From Eggerthellaceae bacterium (GTDB lineage Bacteria > Actinomycetota > Coriobacteriia > Coriobacteriales > Eggerthellaceae): DNA of 64,000 nucleotides. The notes under the pieces are model-generated. The model was given only the letters and a program-made list of their open reading frames with translations. It did not search any database and was not told where the DNA came from. How positions within the stretch are numbered: the stretch's first letter is position 1; each line of letters begins with the position of its first letter. The stretch spans positions 62,001 to 126,000 of the forward strand of contig JAAVZC010000006.1 of the NCBI GenBank assembly GCA_022791455.1, written 5' to 3'. This document shows positions 58,275-64,000 of this stretch, in pieces. Made by a program: the position numbers and the translations under genes.

Positions 58275-59624
58275 CTAGAACTCCAGCGCTTCCAGGCGGT
58301 CGAATACCACGTCTTTGCGGGTGAGGAAGTCCCAGGGGTCGAAGATTTCGTCCAGCTTTTCGGCGGTGAGCAGGGCCATGGCCTCGTCGTCCGCTTCCAG
58401 GCGCTCGCGATAGGTGGGGCCATCAACGGCGTTCTGGATGTCCTCCCACACCTTCATGGCGTTGCGCTGCACAATCACGTAGGCATCCTCGCGGGAAATG
58501 CCAGCGTCTACTAGCGCCAGGAGCACCTTCGAGCTGAAAATGAGCCCCTTGGTGCGCCACAGGTTGTGCTCCATCTTGGCCGGGTAGGTCTGCAGACCGT
58601 CCAGCATCCACTGCATCTTGCCGAACATGTAGTCCAGCGCGATGAAGCTGTCCGCCAGCGCCACGCGCTCGGCTCCGGAGTGGGAGATGTCGCGCTCGTA
58701 CCACAGCGCCACGTCGTCGAAGGCCACCTGGGCGCTCGACTTCACCACGCGCGCCAGGCCGCACACGCGCTCGGCGGTGATGGGGTTGCGCTTGTGGGGC
58801 ATAGCCGAGGAGCCCTTCTGGCCCTTGGTGAACGGCTCTTCCGCTTCGATCACGTCGGACTGCTGCAGCAGGCGCACCTGCATGGCGATCGACTCCAGCG
58901 TGGCGGCGGTCACCGCGAGCGCCGCCATCACCTGGGCGTGGCGGTCGCGCGCCAGCACCTGGGTGGACAGCGGGTCGGGGGTGAGGCCCATTTTCTCGCA
59001 CACGTACTGCTCCACGAACGGGTCGATGGAAGAGTAGGTTCCCACTGCGCCGGAGATGGCGCCGGTGGCGGCCACGGCGCGCGCCTGCTCCATGCGGTCG
59101 AGCGCGCGCTTCAATGCCCAGGCCCAGCTGCCGAACTTCATGCCGAAGGTCATGGGCTCGGCGTGGATGCCGTGGGTGCGGCCTACGCACAGGGTGTTCT
59201 GGAACTCGAAAGCACGGCGCTTGCAGGTTTCGCCGAGGCGCTTGATGTCGGCAATGATGATGTCGCAGGCCTGCGTGACCTGGTAGGACAGCGCGGTATC
59301 GCCCAGGTCGGAAGAGGTCATGCCGTAATGCACCCAGCGGCTGGGCTTTTCGGCGCCCTCGGGAATATCGGCGTCGATGTACTCTGCCATGCAGGTGGTG
59401 AAGGCGATCACGTCGTGGTTGGTCACCTTCTCAATTTCGTCGATGCGTTCCACGGTGAAGTCGGCGTGGTCGCGGATCCACTGGGCTTCTTCGGCCGTAA
59501 TGCCTGCTTGCCCCAGCTGCGCCTGCGCCTCGCACGCCAGCACCTCGATCTCTTTCCAAATGGCGAACTTGTTCTCCAGTTCCCAAATGCGCCCCATCTC
59601 CGGGCGCGTGTAGCGACCAATCAT
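58275..59624 (-). CDS. purB: Adenylosuccinate lyase
   Basis: 449 residues, usual length. The fumarase/aspartase superfamily signature is GSSAMPHKRNPI (near residue 263-274). Other blocks: GMTSSDLGDTALSYQ, VGRTHGIHAEPMTFGMKFGSWAWAL with the catalytic His, and SHSGAERVALADSFIALDYM. It splits adenylosuccinate to AMP and SAICAR to AICAR, steps of purine synthesis and the purine nucleotide cycle. The ATG at 59624 is the first in phase with the conserved MIGRYTRPEM start. AAAGGAAG lies 10 bases upstream. It appears monocistronic, closed by a strong terminator. Confidence 0.95.
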   Translation of the reverse strand: MIGRYTRPEMGRIWELENKFAIWKEIEVLACEAQAQLGQAGITAEEAQWIRDHADFTVERIDEIEKVTNHDVIAFTTCMAEYIDADIPEGAEKPSRWVHYGMTSSDLGDTALSYQVTQACDIIIADIKRLGETCKRRAFEFQNTLCVGRTHGIHAEPMTFGMKFGSWAWALKRALDRMEQARAVAATGAISGAVGTYSSIDPFVEQYVCEKMGLTPDPLSTQVLARDRHAQVMAALAVTAATLESIAMQVRLLQQSDVIEAEEPFTKGQKGSSAMPHKRNPITAERVCGLARVVKSSAQVAFDDVALWYERDISHSGAERVALADSFIALDYMFGKMQWMLDGLQTYPAKMEHNLWRTKGLIFSSKVLLALVDAGISREDAYVIVQRNAMKVWEDIQNAVDGPTYRERLEADDEAMALLTAEKLDEIFDPWDFLTRKDVVFDRLEALEF

Positions 59625-59744
59625 GTCCCGCGCTTCCTTTCCTGAAAGACTAACTGGGGCGATTTTACCTTGCGCGATGGCCGCCAGCACCCACAAGACG
59701 CCCGGCGCTCAAGATTGGCTTGGAAGCGCTGGAGGTTGAGCCAA

Positions 59745-59773
59745 ACAAAAAAGGCCTTGCGGCCTTTTTGTTA
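59745..59773 (-). terminator. Terminator of the secreted hydrolase-like gene
   Basis: AAAAAAGGCC-TTGC-GGCCTTTTTT-type hairpin whose stem begins at the stop codon of the minus-strand gene. Confidence 0.8.
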
Positions 59774-60550
59774 GATGAGCTTCATTTGCGCTAGGGTGTT
59801 GCTGTACCAGTGGTCCGTGAAGGGCGGGCAGTACTTGGCGGCGAAGCTATGGCTGACGGTGAAGCCGTAGCCGTTGGCCAGGCCGCGCACGTGGGCGTTG
59901 ATGGCGTCTGTCCAGTTGCTCCAAGAGCTGTCGCCCCAACCCCAAGCGTTGTGGGGCAGGAAGCAGTTGGCGCCGTTGGTGCTTTCCGTATTGGAAATAG
60001 CGGGCGACCAGCGGGGATCGATACCGTTTTCCCAGGCCGCCGTGGCGAAGGTCTCGCCATAGCCGGCCAGCTGGGTGCCTTCCAGATACGCATCGATGCG
60101 GGCGGTCCACTCTTCGATGAAGGCGTCGCGGCCCACAGAGAAATCAACATCGCCAGCAGGCAGGCTGCCGAAAGTTTCCAGGTACTTGGCGCGCGCGGCG
60201 TTAGCGCGCTCGATGGCCTTCTGCTCCGCAGCAGCGGCCGCTTCTGCATCGGCAATGCGCTGAGCCTCTTCTTCCGCGGCAATTTCCTCGTAGCCGGCGG
60301 ACATGTCGCGCACGATCACGCCCTGTGAAGCCTCGGAAGCCACGGCCATGGTGGCATTGGAAGACGCCTCCTGCAGTTCGAAGGAGCCGCTGGTTTCCTC
60401 GATGCCGAAGAAACCGTCGCCCTCGGAATTGGCGGCGCCGGCGAAACCGATAAAGGTGCTGAGACCCACCGTCACGATGGCCACGCCGGCAGCCAGCGCG
60501 AACAGGCGCACTGCCAGGGGGGTCGATCTATGCTGGGTACGTGAAACCAC
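59771..60550 (-). CDS. Secreted murein-hydrolase-like protein (lysozyme/glucosaminidase fold)
   Basis: 259 residues from a GTG at 60550 with AAAGGA 7 bases upstream. A membrane or signal segment (VRLFALAAGVAIVTVGLSTFIGFAG, about 14-38) is followed by a helical Ala/Glu stretch (EEIAAEEEAQRIADAEAAAAAEQKAIERANAARAKYLETFG, 88-130). The C-terminal domain (about 145-259) reads WENGIDPRWSPAISNTESTNGANCFLPHNAWGWGDSSW, the NE(S)..G pattern seen near the catalytic Glu of lytic transglycosylase/glucosaminidase folds. A cell-wall role is inferred. The ribosome site is contained in a hairpin (60560-60578), which could regulate translation. Confidence 0.78.
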   Translation of the reverse strand: MVSRTQHRSTPLAVRLFALAAGVAIVTVGLSTFIGFAGAANSEGDGFFGIEETSGSFELQEASSNATMAVASEASQGVIVRDMSAGYEEIAAEEEAQRIADAEAAAAAEQKAIERANAARAKYLETFGSLPAGDVDFSVGRDAFIEEWTARIDAYLEGTQLAGYGETFATAAWENGIDPRWSPAISNTESTNGANCFLPHNAWGWGDSSWSNWTDAINAHVRGLANGYGFTVSHSFAAKYCPPFTDHWYSNTLAQMKLI

Positions 60551-60559
60551 GCGCAATTC

Positions 60560-60578
60560 CTTTACCGCTTCGGTAAAG
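60560..60578 (-). promoter_or_regulatory. Hairpin that covers the ribosome site of the secreted hydrolase gene
   Basis: CTTTACCG and CGGTAAAG are perfect inverted copies with a 3-base loop. On the minus strand the second arm contains the AAAGG that should bind 16S rRNA. If folded, it would hide the site. Confidence 0.6.
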
Positions 60579-60797
60579 CGTCAGCACAGCGTGGTGTGTT
60601 AGAAGTAGGGTTGCTGACAAACGCTTCGTGTTAATTGGTCTGACCATTTTAGCCGTTCTCGCCCCCGGCGAACAGCAGGATTTGGCAACATTTCCCTTTC
60701 GTGCAAATTGTTACCGCAACTCCTCCATTTCCCCAGGTGGAGGCTGGTTTTGAGACCCAACTCCAAGCGCCGTTCGCCGGCTGCGAAGGGCCGTCAG

Positions 60798-61469
60798 CTA
60801 TAGGTTCCTGAACACTGCGCGCACGTCGTCCAGCACATCGTTATCGGCAATGACAATCACCTTGTCGCCGGGGTAGGCCAGAGTGTCCTCGCCCACCACT
60901 TCCACGTCATCGGTGCTGGCCACGGCCGCAATAATGGCGCCCTCCGGCACCGGAATGGAGCTCACCAGAATGCCGTCGTCGTCGCTGTGATGGCGGCGGT
61001 GCGGCACCACCACTTCGGACAGCGACACATTGCCGTGAGTAAGCGAGGTCACCACGCTCACCGACCCCAGCATGGCCTCTTCCTCAATCAAGTTCGCAAT
61101 GAGCGTCGTAGAGGAGACGCACTCGATGCCCACTTCGCGGAAGATGCGCAGGTTTTTGGGATTGTTCACACGGGCGATGCAGCGATTCACGTGAAACACG
61201 CGCTGGGCAATTTCGCAGCTCACCAGGTTGTTGTCGTCCTTGCCGGTGGTGGCCACGAACACGTCCGCTTGGCGGATTCCGGCGTCCTCCTGGAAGCGGG
61301 AGTCGCAGCCGTCGCCGTGGATGACCAGGTAGCGCCCCTCCAGCTGCACCGATAGGCGGTCGGCAGTTTTCAAATCCTGCTCGATCACCGCCACTTCGTT
61401 GTCGCCTTTCAGCAGCACTTGGGCCAGGTAGGCCCCAACTTTTCCGCCACCGGCAATCACGATGTTCAT
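60798..61469 (-). CDS. TrkA-type potassium channel regulator (second of two)
   Basis: 223 residues. RCK-N domain: MNIVIAGGGKVGAYLAQVLLKGDNEVAVIEQD (Rossmann GxGxxG with acidic end), VIHGDGCDSRFQEDAGIRQADVFVATTGKDDNNLVSCEIAQ. RCK-C domain from about 140 (SEVVVPHRRHHSDDDGILVSSIPVPEGAIIAAVAS...YPGDKVIVIADNDVLDDV). TrkA/KtrA proteins bind nucleotide and gate TrkH/KtrB potassium channels; no channel gene is in the window. It follows the other trkA-like gene by 39 bases in one operon. GGAAGGGA precedes the ATG. Confidence 0.92.
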   Translation of the reverse strand: MNIVIAGGGKVGAYLAQVLLKGDNEVAVIEQDLKTADRLSVQLEGRYLVIHGDGCDSRFQEDAGIRQADVFVATTGKDDNNLVSCEIAQRVFHVNRCIARVNNPKNLRIFREVGIECVSSTTLIANLIEEEAMLGSVSVVTSLTHGNVSLSEVVVPHRRHHSDDDGILVSSIPVPEGAIIAAVASTDDVEVVGEDTLAYPGDKVIVIADNDVLDDVRAVFRNL

Positions 61470-61508
61470 GCTCGTTCCCTTCCGTCCGCTTCGTCCGCAC
61501 CCGCGCCG

Positions 61509-62171
61509 TTAATCCTGGATGAACCGCGAGAACTGCGGCAGCAAATCGTGGCGCACGCAGGCCAGCACCAAGTCGCCGTTGTAGAGGATGGAGTCCGGCG
61601 CCGGAATGGAGCTGGCGGAGCCGTCGGACCGCTCGAAGGCGATGATGCGCACCTCGTGGTCGCGCTCCATTTCGGACACGCGGATGGAGCGCTTGTTCTC
61701 GCGATGCGACAGGTCCAGCGAGAAGCGCATGACCTCGAATTCGCCGAATGTCTCCAGGTGGGAGCCGTGGCCGGACACGATTTTCGAGAACACGTCTTCC
61801 GCCACCAGCGAGGTGCCGCACACGTAGTCCAGTCCCAGCTGCATGTAGGCGCGCTCGTGGTCGGGGTTGTAAAGGCGCGCGATGGCGTGGGGCACGTCGA
61901 ACAGCCGCGTGGCCACTTCCGCGCACATCAGGTTCGCGTTGTCCGATTGCGTGACGGCCGCCAGCACGTCGCAGTCTTCCACGCCCGCCTTCAGCAGGGT
62001 GTCTTCATCGTAGCCAATGCCCTGGATGGTGGCACCGTTGAACGATCGCCCCAGGTTAGAGAAGGCGTCGGCGTTCATGTCGATCACGCATACGTTGCCG
62101 CCGGTATCGGAAAGCATGTTGGCCAGCTGCGACCCCACGCGGCCGCACCCCACCACAATAACGTTGCTCAT
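61509..62171 (-). CDS. TrkA-type potassium channel regulator (first of two)
   Basis: 220 residues. RCK-N: MSNVIVVGCGRVGSQLANMLSDTGGNVCVIDMN, IGYDEDTLLKAGVEDCDVLAAVTQSDNANLMCAEVATRLFDV. RCK-C: KRSIRVSEMERDHEVRIIAFERSDGSASSIPAPDSILYNGDLVLACVRHDLLPQF. Two different single-RCK genes in tandem are frequent in Actinobacteria, where the products are thought to form a hetero-ring on a Trk-type channel. AAGGACG precedes the ATG at 62171. The downstream partner is the gene at 60798. Confidence 0.92.
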   Translation of the reverse strand: MSNVIVVGCGRVGSQLANMLSDTGGNVCVIDMNADAFSNLGRSFNGATIQGIGYDEDTLLKAGVEDCDVLAAVTQSDNANLMCAEVATRLFDVPHAIARLYNPDHERAYMQLGLDYVCGTSLVAEDVFSKIVSGHGSHLETFGEFEVMRFSLDLSHRENKRSIRVSEMERDHEVRIIAFERSDGSASSIPAPDSILYNGDLVLACVRHDLLPQFSRFIQD

Positions 62172-62285
62172 GAGGCGTCCTTACAGTCGAAAAACTTCGC
62201 AGCCCATCATAGCGGTTTTGGGGAACGACGCGCCCCGGACACCCCCACCCGGAGCAAAACCGCTATACTGATGCGACTAAACCTA

Positions 62286-62414
62286 CGTCATCTCGACCGA
62301 ATCGCCTTCGCCTCCTTCGTCATCTCGAGCGGAGCGCGAAGCGCGTAGTCGAGAGATCTTCTCAGCTGGAAAGATCTCTCCACTCCGGCCCTTCGGGCCT
62401 CCGGTCGAGATGAC
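62286..62414. repeat. Dispersed palindromic repeat, family B (one and a half copies)
   Basis: A partial copy (CGTCATCTCGACCGAATCG, 62286-62304) precedes a full hairpin, CGTCATCTCGAGCGGAGCG...CGAGAGATCTTC and AAAGATCTCTCCACTCCGG...GGTCGAGATGACGA. It ends 22 bases before the next gene, within its leader. Confidence 0.9.
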
Positions 62415-62435
62415 GACTAGCGAGAAAAGGCGGTT

Positions 62436-63269
62436 ATGGACGTACCGAAATCGGGCGAAGGCCCGGACGACAAGGACAAGTCGCGGGGCTTTTTGAGCTT
62501 CCTGAAACCCATGTTGCACGACGCGCCCTCGGAAGAGGAGCTGCTGGACATGATGGACGAAAACGCGGAAATCCAAGAGGACGAGAAGCGGATGATCCGC
62601 GACATCCTGGGGCTGGCGGACATGGCGGTGCGCGAAATTATGACGCCGCGCGTGGACATGATGCTGGTAGAGGACACCGAAACCTGCCGCGTGGCGCTGG
62701 AGCGCATGCGGGGCACCGGCTACTCGCGCCTGCCGGTGTACCACGACGACATCGACGGCATTGTCGGAATAGTGCACTACAAGGACCTCATGGGGCCGCT
62801 GATGGACGGCCGCGCCGACGAGCCGGTCACTAAATATATGTACGACGCGCTGTTCGTCCCGGAAACGAAGGACGTGGTGCCGCTGCTGGGCGAGATGCAG
62901 GAGCAACGGCAGCAGATGGCCATCGTGGTGGACGAATACGGCGGAACCGACGGCCTTATCACGGTGGAGGACATCGTGGAAGAGATCGTGGGCGAGATCA
63001 TGGACGAAACCGACGCCGACGACGAGATGATCACGCTGGTGGAAGCCGGCGTGTGGCGCGCAGACGGCCGCTTCCCCACCGACGACGCCATCGAGCTGGG
63101 CTGGCCCGTGACGGACTCCGACGACTACGAAACCATCGCCGGCTGGCTGCTGGCCACCCTGGACTACGTGCCGAAACCCGGCGACGAGCTGGAGCTTGAC
63201 GGCTACCAATTCCGCATAGAGCGCATGCGCCGCCGCCGCATCAGCCAAGTAAAAGTGCGGAAGCTGTAA
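62436..63269 (+). CDS. CBS-pair/CorC_HlyC protein without membrane domain
   Basis: 277 residues. Domains: a helical start (EELLDMMDENAEIQEDEKRMIRDILGLADMAVREIMTPRVDM), two CBS motifs (VALERMRGTGYSRLPVYHDDIDGIVGIVHYKDL and VVPLLGEMQEQRQQMAIVVDEYGGTDGLITVEDIVEEIVGEIMDE), and a C-terminal transporter-associated domain (ADGRFPTDDAIELGWPVTDSDDYETIAGWLLATLDYVPKPGDELELDGYQFRI). This is the CorC form without the DUF21 membrane part. It is linked in other bacteria to magnesium/cobalt efflux or binding of AMP-type ligands. AAAAGG precedes the ATG. Confidence 0.92.
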   Translation: MDVPKSGEGPDDKDKSRGFLSFLKPMLHDAPSEEELLDMMDENAEIQEDEKRMIRDILGLADMAVREIMTPRVDMMLVEDTETCRVALERMRGTGYSRLPVYHDDIDGIVGIVHYKDLMGPLMDGRADEPVTKYMYDALFVPETKDVVPLLGEMQEQRQQMAIVVDEYGGTDGLITVEDIVEEIVGEIMDETDADDEMITLVEAGVWRADGRFPTDDAIELGWPVTDSDDYETIAGWLLATLDYVPKPGDELELDGYQFRIERMRRRRISQVKVRKL

Positions 63270-63311
63270 GGACCTCAGCCTTAAAGCCACAACCGCAACC
63301 ATGCCCCCGAC

Positions 63312-63383
63312 TCGTCATCCTGAGCAACGCGAAGGATCTTTACCCCGCAACTGGAAAGATTCTTCGCTGCGCTCAGGATGACG
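63312..63383. repeat. Dispersed palindromic repeat, family A, copy 8 (both arms)
   Basis: CTCGTCATCCTGAGCAACG...GAAGGATCTTTA and AAAGATTCTTCGCTGCGC...TCAGGATGACGA, like copy 1. It ends 11 bases before the next start codon, and its AGGA is the only purine-rich site near that gene. Confidence 0.9.
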
Positions 63384-63393
63384 ACCAACAACT

Positions 63394-63774
63394 ATGACGA
63401 AGCTTAATTCCGACATACTCTTCCGGATTTTTATCGGCATATGCCTTCTTGCCTCTGCCGTTCTGTTCGCCGCCGCAGCATGGACGGCGTTTGCTCCTAC
63501 TGAAGAAGACGAAGCTGTCGACGAGGAGCTCATGCTCGTGGGATCATGGCCCTATGTTGACGGCACCCTTATCTCTGCAGAATACGTTGGCGAGGACTTC
63601 GAGATTGTGGTCCGAAATGAAGTCACAACCGAAGAAGAAGCCTGGATTGTTTGCGACTCTGACCTGATTCAGGCAATAGCGCAATTCCCCCTCGGTTCAA
63701 AAGTCGAGGGCTGGGCAGGCTACAACAATGATCGAAAAATGCACGTAGTAACCGAACTCGCCGTGGTTGACTAG
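63394..63774 (+). CDS. Small single-span membrane protein, function unknown
   Basis: 126 residues. One membrane segment (IFIGICLLASAVLFAAAAWTAF, 12-33) is followed by an acidic spacer (TEEDEAVDEELM) and an outer beta-rich domain (GTLISAEYVGEDFEIVVRNEVTTEEEAWIVC, GSKVEGWAGYNNDRKMHVV), similar in size to small OB- or DUF-type extracytoplasmic domains. It resembles no family known to me. The repeat directly upstream leaves almost no leader; AGGA of the repeat lies 16 bases before the ATG. Base composition is less GC-rich than average. Confidence 0.65.
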   Translation: MTKLNSDILFRIFIGICLLASAVLFAAAAWTAFAPTEEDEAVDEELMLVGSWPYVDGTLISAEYVGEDFEIVVRNEVTTEEEAWIVCDSDLIQAIAQFPLGSKVEGWAGYNNDRKMHVVTELAVVD

Positions 63775-63799
63775 CACTCGTGATCAGGGGATTCCCCAA

Positions 63800-63854
63800 T
63801 TAGTGAAATAATAGTGAAGTAAGTATTTCACTATTATTTCACTAAATTTCACTA
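63800..63854. repeat. AT-rich 19 bp palindrome with extra half-site
   Basis: TTAGTGAAATAATAGTGAA (63800-63818) and its exact complement (63827-63845) are separated by 8 bases. Another TTTCACTA follows at 63847-63854. TAGTGAAA occurs four times counting both strands. It may be a double operator or the terminator of the converging genes. Confidence 0.8.
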
Positions 63855-63866
63855 TTCGCAATAATC

Positions 63867-64000
63867 CTACGCTAGGCCGAGGAGTTGCATGATGAAGAGG
63901 GCTAGGGTGAGGAGCGCTACTACCGCGACGGTGGCCCAGAGGAGCACTTTCGCTACGCGGCCGCTTTTGTAGGTGCCCATGACTCGTTTGTCGGCGGCGA
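63867..64000 (-). CDS. C terminus of a membrane transporter, probably Nramp family (partial)
   Basis: About 44 codons before the TAG at 63867-63869; the rest lies outside the window. ADKRVMGTYKSGRVAKVLLW is followed by one membrane segment (ATVAVVALLTLALFIMQLLGLA). A loop of this form (D+RVMG.Y..GR...VL.WATV) before the last helix is typical of divalent metal transporters of the Nramp type. With so little sequence the family call is tentative. Confidence 0.5.
   Translation of the reverse strand, partial: AADKRVMGTYKSGRVAKVLLWATVAVVALLTLALFIMQLLGLA

Noticed and set aside
60551..60797. c-di-AMP (ydaO) riboswitch before the cell-wall hydrolase-like gene
   Set aside because: Such riboswitches are common before actinobacterial wall hydrolases, but I could not find the conserved core motifs in this 247 bp leader; only the small hairpin over the ribosome site is supported.

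Overview
The window looks like a chromosome segment of a high-GC, anaerobic, gut-type actinobacterium of the Eggerthellaceae (Coriobacteriia; Eggerthella, Gordonibacter or a close relative). This is inferred from gene content and not from a marker gene. The signs are molybdenum-dependent DMSO-reductase-family respiratory enzymes, several LuxR regulators fused to membrane domains of a type abundant in that family, a deiminase/carbamoyltransferase/carbamate kinase ATP-yielding operon, hydrogenase maturation genes next to a cytochrome bd oxidase, and strong Shine-Dalgarno starts including GTG and TTG. No rRNA, tRNA, CRISPR array, prophage or transposase was recognised.

Layout. 1-4166: truncated surface protein, two bPH2 (YdbS/YdbT) membrane proteins, YqeY. 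4263-8636: cydAB, a 207 bp inverted-repeat element, hypDC. 9022-13044: ECF sigma factor with a membrane partner, then hypF. 13271-17577: pgi, a LytTR response regulator and a PepV-type dipeptidase. 17829-23872: membrane LuxR divergent from an operon of a PAD/agmatine-deiminase-family hydrolase, an atypical carbamoyltransferase, an MFS carrier and carbamate kinase. 23998-27483: ZIP transporter, amidohydrolase and a B3/B4 protein. 27807-40461: respiratory island with two molybdoenzyme operons, each divergent from or followed by its own membrane LuxR. The first operon has NrfD, a Tat ferredoxin, a sulfite-oxidase-fold protein and a sulfite-oxidase-fold protein fused to a multihaem cytochrome c. 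The second has a catechol-dehydroxylase-like MoCo catalytic subunit and its ferredoxin. 40525-45057: amino-acid cassette (ornithine-cyclodeaminase-like, two aminotransferases, PucR regulator) bracketed by inverted copies of a 33 bp repeat. 45303-47087: a conserved acidic protein and a TorD-type chaperone. 47393-50512: second ECF sigma/partner pair and a small membrane protein. 50549-55428: purC, a two-component system and a Tat-type exported protein. 55439-58033: XRE/membrane pair and a DUF4143-type AAA ATPase behind three 32 bp-spaced operators. 58275-64000: purB, a secreted murein-hydrolase-like protein, two TrkA proteins, a CBS/CorC protein, a small membrane protein and the end of a probable Nramp transporter.

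How it fits together. The genes point to energy conservation without fermentable sugar. Electrons could go to oxygen through cytochrome bd, or to organic or inorganic acceptors through exported Mo enzymes matured by the TorD-like chaperone. ATP could come from carbamoyl phosphate. Membrane LuxR proteins would sense extracellular substrates and switch on the adjacent operon.

A second theme is repetitive DNA. At least twelve loci carry two related families of dispersed palindromic elements, with cores close to TCATCCTGAGC/GAAGGATCTT and GTCGAGATGACG/GAGATCTCTCC. Copies have entered two coding regions and are translated in frame: a linker of about 100 residues in the LuxR at 38557-40461, and an insertion in the amidohydrolase at 24981-26378. 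Additional inverted-repeat elements of other families lie at 7067-7273, 13101-13258, 26489-26723, 17705-17813 and 47233-47347.
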